From: Pseudobdellovibrionaceae bacterium
Lineage (GTDB): Bacteria; Bdellovibrionota; FAC87; UBA2466; JACKAF01
NCBI GenBank assembly: GCA_020635235.1
Contig: JACKAF010000002.1
Span: 124,001-188,000 of the forward strand
Direction of reading: 5' to 3'
Length of the DNA stretch: 64,000 nt
Part shown: in pieces, positions 44,238 to 52,037 of the stretch
How the letters are laid out: every line of letters starts with the position of its first letter
How positions within the stretch are numbered: position 1 is the stretch's first letter
Program-made: the position numbers and the translations under genes
Notes under the pieces: generated by a model
Databases searched by the model: none
What the model was told of the DNA's origin: nothing
Seen by the model: the letters and a program-made list of their open reading frames with translations, nothing else

Positions 44238-44578
44238 TTCATTAAATCCTCAACGTGTTCGGTGCCTTCCTGAAGCAGTCGATCAATGTGTTCATCGTCC
44301 AAAGAGTAATACGCAGTCGTCCCACTTTTGCGGACCTGAACCAATTTGAGATTTCTCAATGTTCTCAAGTGGTGGCTCACCGCAGGCTGGCTCATGCCCA
44401 AGAGCTCGGAGAGCTGACCCACCGACAGGGTCCCGTGGGCAAGGCTCCAGATAATTTTCACCCGCGATTCGTCACCCATGGCCTTAAAGGTTTCCGCGAG
44501 AAGGCCAAAAAAACGCGCAGAACGCATGTGTCGTGAAAGCGTTTTGGGGTTGGCTGTCTTTTGGATAGGCGGCACCAT
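44234..44578 (-). CDS. ArsR/SmtB family metal-responsive repressor of the feo operon
   Basis: About 114 residues from ATG 44578, seven bases after AGGTG; a TTG at 44617 and an ATG at 44527 are also in frame. The winged helix-turn-helix is clear (SVGQLSELLGMSQPAVSHHLRTLRNLKLV is the recognition region, about residues 52-80). The last helix has D95-x-H97, H108 and D111, matching the alpha-5 metal-site pattern D-x-H-x10-H-x2-(E/H) of SmtB/CzrA except for Asp at the last place. It heads an operon with feoA and feoB and overlaps a strong palindrome, so it probably represses its own operon until a metal changes its shape. Confidence 0.87.
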   Translation of the reverse strand: MVPPIQKTANPKTLSRHMRSARFFGLLAETFKAMGDESRVKIIWSLAHGTLSVGQLSELLGMSQPAVSHHLRTLRNLKLVQVRKSGTTAYYSLDDEHIDRLLQEGTEHVEDLMK

Positions 44579-44602
44579 ATATAAACACCTGCTTATATAT
44601 GG
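44575..44602 (-). promoter_or_regulatory. Perfect 10-bp inverted repeat, ArsR operator
   Basis: CCATATATAA and TTATATATGG are exact inverted repeats separated by eight bases. The repeat spans the -10 box of the candidate promoter and the ATG start of the ArsR gene. In the mRNA the ribosome site AGGTG would be in the loop and the start codon in the stem. Confidence 0.7.
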
Positions 44603-44622
44603 ATGGCTTCCTGGCAAGTCAA
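44594..44622 (-). promoter_or_regulatory. Candidate sigma-70 promoter of the arsR-feoA-feoB operon
   Basis: On the minus strand TTGACT (44622-44617) and TATATA (44599-44594) are 17 bases apart. The -10 lies inside the inverted repeat, as expected for a repressed promoter. The start point would be near 44587, leaving a leader under ten bases before the ATG at 44578. Confidence 0.5.
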
Positions 44623-44675
44623 CGGATTTGAGAGCGCGTGCCAGGGAAGGGCTTAACTTTTGTAATCCCGAAGAT

Positions 44676-45488
44676 TTAAGCGAGCCGGTGGTTCAGCCAG
44701 CGCCCGAGATCCGCAAAATAGGCCTCTTTGCCGTAGTCGTTGTGGGCCTCATGGAAGCCGCCTGGGACGACGTGAAAGCACTTGTAGGGGGTCGGAATGC
44801 GTTTGAAGATCTCAAAGCTTCCTTCGAAATTGATGATCGTATCGTGTGTACCGTGGACCATGAAGACGGGGCACTTGAACTGATCCACCCGCTCGAGCGT
44901 ATCGGGAAGGGCCTTTAGAATTTCGGTTCCCTGGCGCAAAGTGTTGGAGTGAGTCGAAAGCGGATCTTTCAAAAAAGCTTCTACGACCGCGGGATCGCGC
45001 GAGACGCCGGTAGGGGGCGCAGTCTTGGGCATTGCGAAGGTTGGGAAGAGGCGGCTTAAGGCTTTGCCGACTGTGATGACTATCGGAGACATGCCCGAAC
45101 CTAGGCGGTAGGCCGGCGCACTCAAAACAAGTGCACGAAAGGACGCGCTACGCAAAGCCGCCAGTCGGATCGCGATGGCCCCACCAAGACTATGGCCAAA
45201 CACAACTAGCGGCAGCTTCGGGTTGTCACGCGCTAGCGCATTGAAAGCGGAGTTGGCGTCGTCGACGTAGTCGCTAAATTGATCGACGTATTGGCGTCGT
45301 CCGCCACTTTTTCCAGCACCACGCAAGTCAAAGCGCAACACATTGAGACCCTGACTGTTTAGAAACTCCACTGTATTTAGGTGGCGGCCGCTATGTTCCG
45401 ACAGCCCGTGGATAACGAGGACCGCACCGCGCGGGGAAGCAACATCGTGTTTCCAAGCTGCCAAACTGCCTAGGTGAATTCGCTCCAT
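44676..45488 (-). CDS. Alpha/beta hydrolase, monoacylglycerol-lipase-like
   Basis: A 270-residue cytosolic serine hydrolase of the Hydrolase_4 type. Oxyanion HGLSEHSGR, nucleophile GHSLGG (Ser), acid VHGTHDTI (Asp) and base GGFHEAHND (His) are all in the right order. Family members hydrolyse monoacylglycerols or lysophospholipids. It stands alone, divergent from the DNA glycosylase gene over 63 bp. Confidence 0.88.
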   Translation of the reverse strand: MERIHLGSLAAWKHDVASPRGAVLVIHGLSEHSGRHLNTVEFLNSQGLNVLRFDLRGAGKSGGRRQYVDQFSDYVDDANSAFNALARDNPKLPLVVFGHSLGGAIAIRLAALRSASFRALVLSAPAYRLGSGMSPIVITVGKALSRLFPTFAMPKTAPPTGVSRDPAVVEAFLKDPLSTHSNTLRQGTEILKALPDTLERVDQFKCPVFMVHGTHDTIINFEGSFEIFKRIPTPYKCFHVVPGGFHEAHNDYGKEAYFADLGRWLNHRLA

Positions 45489-45551
45489 CGTTTAACTGAT
45501 AGCTTGAAAAGCGTTACTACTCAAGGCGTATACCTGTGCTAGACTGCGCCG

Positions 45552-46181
45552 ATGGCAGATGTCCTAAAAAGTTGGAAAGCCGGTGCTAAAGAGCTGCGGG
45601 CAAAAGACCCCCGCTTGGCACCCATCATTGATCGTGTCGGGCCGCCGGAGATTCGATTCGAATCCAACCACTTCAAAGCGCTTTGCGAAAGCATACTTTC
45701 GCAACAACTTGCCACGACTGCCGCAGCGGCAATTCTAAACCGCTTCAAGGATCTTTCCCGTCCCTTTCCCAGTCCCGACTATGTGCGCCGGTGTTCTGTT
45801 CCACGCTTGCGCAAAGTTGGAATTTCGGGGCAGAAAGCGGCGTACTTGAAGGCTTTGTCTGCACGTTGGGGAGAATCGGCCTGGCGTCGCGGCTGGGCAA
45901 AACTCGACAACGAAGCTTTGGTGCAACGGCTCGTGGAGGTCCATGGGATAGGCGTGTGGACGGCGCACATGTTTTTGATTTTTGCGCTGGGACGCACTGA
46001 TGTCCTTCCCGTTGGGGACTACGGTGTCCGCCGCGCTATAGGATTACTCATGGGACTGGATGACATTCCCGCGCCCAAAGCGTTACCGGAGCTAGTGAGC
46101 CACTGGAAAGGACAGGAATCCATTGGATCTTGGTACCTTTGGCGGGCCTTGGATCAAAAATGGTTTAGCAACAAGAACTAG
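45552..46181 (+). CDS. DNA-3-methyladenine glycosylase II (AlkA-type HhH-GPD)
   Basis: A 209-residue base-excision repair enzyme. The HhH-GPD fold is complete: ALCESILSQQLATTAA, then the helix-hairpin-helix LVEVHGIGVWTAHMFLIFAL and the catalytic Asp in LPVGDYGVRRA. It removes alkylated purines from DNA. No N-terminal AlkA beta domain or Ada domain is present, so it is the short form. Its end overlaps the rodZ gene by four bases. Confidence 0.92.
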   Translation: MADVLKSWKAGAKELRAKDPRLAPIIDRVGPPEIRFESNHFKALCESILSQQLATTAAAAILNRFKDLSRPFPSPDYVRRCSVPRLRKVGISGQKAAYLKALSARWGESAWRRGWAKLDNEALVQRLVEVHGIGVWTAHMFLIFALGRTDVLPVGDYGVRRAIGLLMGLDDIPAPKALPELVSHWKGQESIGSWYLWRALDQKWFSNKN

Positions 46182-47206
46182 GGCATGCGTGGGACGGGCG
46201 CGAGATCGGCCTTTTCTCCAGGCTCCGGCGGAAAAGACGCTTCCGCGGGGTATTCGAACACCGCTACATTACCGCGAAGTTTTCGCCCATTTACTTCTTC
46301 ACTATTGTGAGTGACTCGGACACCGTTGTGATCGCCGACTACCACCTTGATCTTGCTATTGGCGGCGTAGCCCGCCGATTTTCCTTTTGGCAGGAAGTAT
46401 TCAATCGGAGGGTTATCGTCGATAATCACCTTCATCCAAGTGCGGGCCAATCCCTGGACCACAACTTTGTGAGCCGGAGGATTAAGAGCCGCTGCTTCGC
46501 GCGTGGATGTTTCTGTAACCGTGGTGGCGGTCGCGACTGGAGTCGGACTGGGCGCAAACGCAGGGGACGGGCTCTCGACCGGTGCCGGCGAGGCGTTGGG
46601 TTCGTCTTCTACTTTGAGTTTAAGATCCACAAACAAGTTCTTGGTGCGCTCTTCATCCAGGAGCGCTTGTTCGCTGTCCGTTGGTTCGTCACTGCTCACG
46701 ACCATCGGAGGGGCGTCTTGACCGCCATTTTTGCCCACATATATCAAGCCGGAGATGAGGGCCACTAACACCAAGGCAATTCCGATCCCCGCGACTTTGG
46801 CGAGTGGCAAGGAGTTGCTCTCCGTGATTACCTGATTGGTGCTGGTTTTCTGAGCAGGTGGTGCCTGAATTTCTTTGCGTGCAGGCGTCTTACTTGCAGT
46901 TCTTTTCGCCGCGACAGTTTCCTTTTCAGGCGCTTTCTGCTTTTTTTCTTCGCCTTGTTTTTTTGCCGAGGGGCCTTCTTTTTCGTCGAGATAACGATTG
47001 AGACACTCTTGTGTGTCCAGACCGACGTACTTCGCATACGCGATCACAAAGCCGCGCAGAAACGGTTCGGGCGGAAGCTTTTCCCAGCGTCCGGCCTCCA
47101 AGTGTTGCAAGGCGTGTATATGAATCTTTGTGATGGAGGCGATTTCCTCCAAACGAATACCTTTGTTTTCGCGCTGCGCCTTAATGTAGGCTCCGAAAGT
47201 TTCCAT
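46178..47206 (-). CDS. rodZ: RodZ-like cell-shape protein
   Basis: A 342-residue bitopic protein: a cytoplasmic HTH_25 domain (residues 1-75; FGAYIKAQRENKGIRLEEIA, FLRGFVIAYAKYVGLD), a charged Lys/Glu/Pro-rich linker, one membrane helix (about residues 137-157) and a periplasmic DUF4115 domain at about 250-325 (WMKVIIDDNPPIEYFLPKG, KIKVVVGDHNGV). RodZ links MreB to the wall machinery. It is directly downstream of pilF, a common pairing. Confidence 0.9.
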   Translation of the reverse strand: METFGAYIKAQRENKGIRLEEIASITKIHIHALQHLEAGRWEKLPPEPFLRGFVIAYAKYVGLDTQECLNRYLDEKEGPSAKKQGEEKKQKAPEKETVAAKRTASKTPARKEIQAPPAQKTSTNQVITESNSLPLAKVAGIGIALVLVALISGLIYVGKNGGQDAPPMVVSSDEPTDSEQALLDEERTKNLFVDLKLKVEDEPNASPAPVESPSPAFAPSPTPVATATTVTETSTREAAALNPPAHKVVVQGLARTWMKVIIDDNPPIEYFLPKGKSAGYAANSKIKVVVGDHNGVRVTHNSEEVNGRKLRGNVAVFEYPAEASFPPEPGEKADLAPVPRMP

Positions 47207-47252
47207 GCTTTCTACCTTTTAGAAGGGATTCAAACCCGCGTCCAGGGGATTC

Positions 47253-48023
47253 TTACTGGAGATATTTTAGGACTTCGTTGGAACGTCGCACATATGGACC
47301 TCTTTTGTGCCGCTCCACCAATTTTTCCAGTTCCGCGCGCGCTACCTTCTTCCTTCCCATTTTCATGAGGACCAAACCAAGTTTGTATTGGGCTTCCTGG
47401 AAGAGCGGGCAGTTGGTGACGGCCCGTTTGTAGTTCTCTTCAGCGCGGCTGTAGTTGCGCTCCTTGGCGTACACATCACCCAGGTTCTTGTTGCCCAGGC
47501 AAAAGTTCGGCATGATGTCCAAAGCTTTCTGGTGTTCCTGCTTGGCCTGCTTCAGTTTGCCTTCCTTATAAAGCGCATAGCCCAAATTGGTGTGGGCGTT
47601 TTCCGGAGTCGAGTAGCTCTCGTCGGCGAGGGCTTTTTGGAAGTAGTTCTCGGCTTCCGCGTATTTCTCCTGCCGGTTCATGAGCACGCCCAGGTTGTTC
47701 AGCACTTCTGGGTATTTTGGTTTCAAACTGAGTGCTTTATGAAAGGCCTTCTCCGCGCGGTCATAGCGCTTGGTCTCCATATAAATGAGGGCGAGGTGGT
47801 TGTACGCGGAGGGGTACTCGGGGTCCATTTTTAGGGCCTTATGGGTCTGCTCGATGGCTTGGCTGTATTCTCGGCGCTGGAGATAATCCACGGCCATTTG
47901 AAGGTGGATCTTGGCCTTCTGCTTGTCTACCGGCGATTTAAGAAGAGTGGCGCAACCCGAAAGCGCGAACAAACCTAGAACCAAAGAGAAAGACACCCAG
48001 AGCGAGACGTGTTTTTTATTCAT
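47253..48023 (-). CDS. PilF/PilW-type TPR lipoprotein
   Basis: A 256-residue outer-membrane lipoprotein. The signal peptide ends at the lipobox LSGC with the lipid-bearing Cys24, and six TPR units follow (for example YSQAIEQTHKALKMDPEYPS, YPEVLNNLGVLMNRQEKYAE, FCLGNKNLGDVYAKERNYSR). PilF is the pilotin that places the type IV pilus secretin PilQ. Gene order pilF-rodZ supports the call, though general TPR lipoproteins look similar. No other pilus gene is in the window. Confidence 0.8.
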   Translation of the reverse strand: MNKKHVSLWVSFSLVLGLFALSGCATLLKSPVDKQKAKIHLQMAVDYLQRREYSQAIEQTHKALKMDPEYPSAYNHLALIYMETKRYDRAEKAFHKALSLKPKYPEVLNNLGVLMNRQEKYAEAENYFQKALADESYSTPENAHTNLGYALYKEGKLKQAKQEHQKALDIMPNFCLGNKNLGDVYAKERNYSRAEENYKRAVTNCPLFQEAQYKLGLVLMKMGRKKVARAELEKLVERHKRGPYVRRSNEVLKYLQ

Positions 48024-48170
48024 GACCCAAAAAGTATATCCCAGGCGTATCGCCCCCGCAATGCAGGCGGGGAGCGGGGTTTTCGAGGGAGTGTAGGGGG
48101 CGCTTAAGGCCGTTCTGGGGGCATCCTAGCCGGGCACCGGGGCGCTTAGCATGCCGCGGGGCGGGTTTGG

Positions 48171-48200
48171 TTGACAAAGGTTATTTACGTATCCTTTAAT
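48171..48200 (+). promoter_or_regulatory. Sigma-70 promoter of the sugar-transport operon
   Basis: TTGACA (48171-48176) and TTTAAT (48195-48200) are 18 bases apart. The start point would be near 48207, leaving a leader of about 90 bases before xylF that includes a small hairpin (CGTCG-TGCAGG-CGACG). Confidence 0.6.
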
Positions 48201-48297
48201 GCTCTGAATCTGGCCAGGCTCGTCGTGCAGGCGACGGCACACCACGTCAGACCGTTTTTTTGACCCGTGTTTTGGGGACCATTGTTAGGGAGAAATC

Positions 48298-49320
48298 ATG
48301 TTCCGAAAGCTTTTTCTGACCTTCCTTGCAGCGTTTTGTGTGATCTTCGCAGCATGTACAAAAAAGAGCGACTCTTCGGAGTCTAAAGGTCCTAAAACCA
48401 GGCTTGGTTTCGTCATCGCGACGATGAAGCAGGAGCGCTACGCCAAAGACAAGGCTTACTTCGAAGCGCATGCCCAGAAGCTTGGGGCGGACGTTGAATT
48501 TGCCTCCTGCGATGACAAAGTGAACGTGCAGATGTCGAAGGTCGAGACCCTGCTTTCCAAGGGCATCGATGTGCTCGTGATTCAGCCTGTAAATGGCAAG
48601 GCCGCATCGGCGATCGTTGAGCTCGCAAAGAAGGATAAGGTTCCGGTTGTTGCTTACGATCGCATAATCAACAACGCAGATTTGGACGTCTACGTCACCC
48701 AAGACAGCTTCAGAGTCGGTGTCCTCCAGGCGGAGGAAGCGGTGGCTCGCACCGGTGGAAAAGGGAACTACATTATATTGAGTGGTGAGGCTGGGCATTC
48801 CGTTGCGGACGCCATCACCCGAGGCAATCTCTCCGTGCTTGCGAAGTACCCCAACATCAAGGTGATCGTGAAGCAGAATCACCCGCTGTGGTCGACCTCG
48901 CTGGCGTTGGCGACCGTTGAAAATGCGCTTACTCGCTACCAGAACAAAGTGGACGCGATACTTGCCAATAACGACGGTATGGCGCTTGGTGCGACACAGG
49001 CGCTCGAAGAGCAGGGACTGACCGGTAAGGTTTTTGTTGCGGGGGCCGACGCCGATCTCGCGGCCATCAAGGACATCATCAAAGGTAAGCAGACGATGAC
49101 TGTATTGAAGGGCATTCGGCCCTTAGCGGAGACAGCCGTGGAAGTGGCCGTGCGCATCGCGCGTGGTGAGAATTTTAAGGCGGATACGACGACGTTCAAC
49201 GGCTTCAAGGAAGTGCCTACTGTGAACACTCCCGTGTTCCGGGTGGTAAAAGACAACATCGACTCTCAAGTGGTGGATTACGGGTTTCATACTCGTCAGT
49301 CCGTTTACGGCGCGGAGTAG
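48298..49320 (+). CDS. XylF-like sugar-binding lipoprotein
   Basis: A 340-residue periplasmic binding protein of the type-I pentose/hexose family (Peripla_BP_4). The lipobox FAAC puts the lipid-bearing Cys at residue 20. Sugar-site features include RLGFVIATMKQERYAKD, VIQPVNGKAAS, VVAYDRII, TQDSF-RVG and DAILANNDGMALGATQAL. The closest known layout is XylF of the D-xylose system, but the linked glucoamylase suggests glucose could be the real substrate. GGGAG precedes the ATG. Confidence 0.87.
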   Translation: MFRKLFLTFLAAFCVIFAACTKKSDSSESKGPKTRLGFVIATMKQERYAKDKAYFEAHAQKLGADVEFASCDDKVNVQMSKVETLLSKGIDVLVIQPVNGKAASAIVELAKKDKVPVVAYDRIINNADLDVYVTQDSFRVGVLQAEEAVARTGGKGNYIILSGEAGHSVADAITRGNLSVLAKYPNIKVIVKQNHPLWSTSLALATVENALTRYQNKVDAILANNDGMALGATQALEEQGLTGKVFVAGADADLAAIKDIIKGKQTMTVLKGIRPLAETAVEVAVRIARGENFKADTTTFNGFKEVPTVNTPVFRVVKDNIDSQVVDYGFHTRQSVYGAE

Positions 49321-49329
49321 GACGCGGTT

Positions 49330-50862
49330 TTGGGGAGCACCATTCTTTCATTCAAGAATGTTCGTAAAGCATTTGGTGGAGTTTATGCCCTTTCGGGCGT
49401 CAGTTTCGACGTAGAAAAGGGCGAGTGCCTTGCCCTAGTCGGGGAAAACGGGGCCGGCAAATCCACGCTCATGAAGATCCTAAGTGGTGTGTGGCCTGCA
49501 GGAAGTTATGAAGGCGAGGTCGTGTTTGAGGGGCGTGTACTGTCCCACAAAAATCCGATGGACGCCCGCGAAGCCGGAATTTCGATCATTCACCAGGAGC
49601 TTTGCCTTTTTCCACAACTCAGCGTTGCGGAAAACCTGTTTCTAAGTGAGGCCTACCCGTATGAGGGGAAAGCCTCTTCTAGACTGGCGAGTCGGGTTCG
49701 GTGGCGGACATTGTATGAGCACGCCGAAGCATTGATGAATGACTTGGGCTTCGACATCCCGGTTCGCGCGCTGGTGAAAGATCTTAGCGTCGCCGAACGT
49801 CAGCTTGTGGAGGTCGCACGTGCCTTCCACCAAAACGCGACTCTACTGGTGTTAGATGAGCCCACTTCCGCGCTTTCTCAAGCGGAAGTCGAGCGCCTCT
49901 TTGATGTGCTCCGCCGGATGAAGGGCAAACTCACCTTTATATATATCTCCCACAAACTGGAAGAAGTCTTCGCGCTTTGTGATCGGATCCTAGTGCTTAG
50001 GGACGGGCAGTCCGTTGGTATGCTGAAAACTGCGGAAACAAATACTGAGGAAGTCATACGCCACATGGTGGGGCGTCCGCTGAAACTGGCCCAGAAAGAA
50101 GTTTCACTCAAAGAAGGGGCGCCCATTCTCAGTGTCAAGAATTTGAGCCACTACGATCTTGCCGGTTCTGCCAAACTCGAAGGGATTAGTTTTGATCTCT
50201 ACCCACGAGAAATTTTAGGCATCGCGGGTCTAATGGGCTCCGGACGTAGTGAACTCCTGCGTAGTCTTATCGGCGTGTTACCGGGCACGCGTCAGGGCGA
50301 GATCTTCTTCCAGGGAAAAGCGGTCGAATGGAATGGCATCCGTGAAGCGCTGGCCGATGGAGTTGCTTTTGTCCCGGAAGATAGAAAAAAAGACGGGCTC
50401 TTTTTGGATCACTCAATTGAGTTTAACGGCACTATCAGCGTGCTCAACAAGTTTACCCGAGCTGGGCTTTTGAAACTCGAAGACGAAGATCGTTTTGCGG
50501 AAGGGATCTTTGAGCAGCTGCATGTGAAGTACGCCGACGGCGCCGATCCGATCAAAGTACTCAGCGGCGGAAATCAGCAGAAGGTTTTGTTGGCGAAGAT
50601 GGTCGCAACCCAGCCAAAGGTATTGCTTTTGGATGAGCCTACACGCGGGATCGATATCGGTGCCAAGGAAGAGATTTACCAAATCATTCGGGAGCTCGTG
50701 CGCGACGGAATTTCCGTGATCGTGGTGTCATCGGAATTGCCCGAGGTCCTGGGCTTAAGCGATCGCGTCCTTGTGTTGCGCGAGGGGGAATCGCGCGGCC
50801 TACTCATAAACCAGAATCTGACGCAGGAGAAAGTCATGGCCTGCGCAGCGGGAGAAGCTTGA
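49330..50862 (+). CDS. XylG-like sugar ABC transporter ATPase
   Basis: A 510-residue ATPase with two ABC cassettes. The first has Walker A GENGAGKST at about residues 41-49, signature LSVAERQ and Walker B LLVLDEPT; the second has a degenerate Walker A (GLMGSGRSEL) and signature LSGGNQQ with VLLLDEPTRG, as in XylG/MglA/RbsA. Start is TTG 49330; no ATG or GTG is close. It powers the XylF/XylH importer. Confidence 0.93.
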   Translation: MGSTILSFKNVRKAFGGVYALSGVSFDVEKGECLALVGENGAGKSTLMKILSGVWPAGSYEGEVVFEGRVLSHKNPMDAREAGISIIHQELCLFPQLSVAENLFLSEAYPYEGKASSRLASRVRWRTLYEHAEALMNDLGFDIPVRALVKDLSVAERQLVEVARAFHQNATLLVLDEPTSALSQAEVERLFDVLRRMKGKLTFIYISHKLEEVFALCDRILVLRDGQSVGMLKTAETNTEEVIRHMVGRPLKLAQKEVSLKEGAPILSVKNLSHYDLAGSAKLEGISFDLYPREILGIAGLMGSGRSELLRSLIGVLPGTRQGEIFFQGKAVEWNGIREALADGVAFVPEDRKKDGLFLDHSIEFNGTISVLNKFTRAGLLKLEDEDRFAEGIFEQLHVKYADGADPIKVLSGGNQQKVLLAKMVATQPKVLLLDEPTRGIDIGAKEEIYQIIRELVRDGISVIVVSSELPEVLGLSDRVLVLREGESRGLLINQNLTQEKVMACAAGEA

Positions 50863-52022
50863 TGGAACAGGTGGGAGTACAGACGGGTTCGGTGTTAGAG
50901 TCTCTCGCGCCCAACGGAGACAAGCTCAAGAAGTTTCAGCGTTTCGTGTTGCCCGGGCTTGCGGTTACCGCCGTGATGGTTTTGTTCCATATGCTGAGTG
51001 ACGGCACTTTTTTGACTTCTCGAAATCTGAGTAACCTTTCTCGCCAGATTTGCACGAATCTCACGCTGGCGACGGGGATGACCCTGGTTATCATCACTGC
51101 AGGAATTGATCTTTCCGTCGGCAGTGTGCTCGCTCTTTGCGGGATGGTAGCGGCCATCACGCAGGTACAGTTTGGATTCTCGGCGATGGGCGCTACGGGC
51201 GCGTTGCTTTCGACAGGGATCGCCTTGCTGGTCGGAGGACTCAGCGGGGCATTCACGGGCTTTGCCGTCAGCCGCCTGAAAATCACGCCCTTCATTGTAA
51301 CCCTCGGCATGATGGTCATTTGCCGCGGCCTCACGCTTATTATTTCCGGTGCGCAGGCGGTTTCACCGGTTGGCGATAGCCTCGGTGCGCTGAGTTCCCA
51401 GTACTTGCCCGTTGGCTACAGCGGCCTACTCTTTGCGGCGGTGGCGCTTGCGGCCACCCTTGTCCATTGGCGCACGCCCGCGGACAGGCGTTCGCTTAAC
51501 AATACTGTATTGATTTGCATGCTCGCAGGCGTTGGGGCGTTAGTTTTTTGTGGTTACCGCGGCATTCCTTATATTGTTTTTCTTGCACTTAGCTGCGCCG
51601 GCCTTGCCATGCTTGTATTGAAGTACACGCGTTACGGCCGTTTCGTCTACGCCATCGGCGGCAATACAGAGGCCGCAGAACTTTCCGGTGTGCCGGTCGC
51701 GCGCACGCTTTGGATTACCTATTTTGTGATGGGGCTACTCGCCGCTTTGGCAGGTGTGATGGACGTCTCGCGCGTAAACGGAGCCGTGCCTACCGCGGGC
51801 GAACTCGCCGAGCTCGACGCGATTGCCGCGGTCGTGATTGGCGGCACGAGTTTGATGGGTGGAGTGGGGAAGCTGAGCGGGACACTGTTCGGCGTTTTAA
51901 TCATGGGTGTGTTGAATAACGGCATGAGCCTCATTGGCGTCAGCGAACACTACCAAAAAGTGTTCAAGGGTGTCGTGATTATCTTAGCCGTTTATCTAGA
52001 CATGCGTTCCAAACGTAAATAG
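50862..52022 (+). CDS. XylH-like sugar ABC transporter permease
   Basis: About 386 residues from ATG 50862, which shares one base with the xylG stop (TGATG). It has about ten membrane helices and the BPD_transp_2 signatures: TLATGMTLVIITAGIDLSVG, then ALLVGGLSGAFTGFAV, YAIGGNTEAAELSGVPV and AIAAVVIGGTSLMGGVGKLS. XylH, MglC and RbsC share these. Third gene of the importer operon; the glucoamylase gene follows after 15 bp. Confidence 0.93.
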   Translation: MEQVGVQTGSVLESLAPNGDKLKKFQRFVLPGLAVTAVMVLFHMLSDGTFLTSRNLSNLSRQICTNLTLATGMTLVIITAGIDLSVGSVLALCGMVAAITQVQFGFSAMGATGALLSTGIALLVGGLSGAFTGFAVSRLKITPFIVTLGMMVICRGLTLIISGAQAVSPVGDSLGALSSQYLPVGYSGLLFAAVALAATLVHWRTPADRRSLNNTVLICMLAGVGALVFCGYRGIPYIVFLALSCAGLAMLVLKYTRYGRFVYAIGGNTEAAELSGVPVARTLWITYFVMGLLAALAGVMDVSRVNGAVPTAGELAELDAIAAVVIGGTSLMGGVGKLSGTLFGVLIMGVLNNGMSLIGVSEHYQKVFKGVVIILAVYLDMRSKRK

Positions 52023-52037
52023 TCGGTAATTAAAATT

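Noticed and set aside
44525..44617. Alternative starts of the ArsR gene (TTG 44617, ATG 44527)
   Set aside because: The first lies before the promoter -10; the second has no ribosome site. ATG 44578 with AGGTG is preferred but not certain.
44478..44918. 146-codon plus-strand frame opposite the hydrolase and ArsR genes
   Set aside because: Antisense shadow of two clear genes with no ribosome site and no protein-like pattern.
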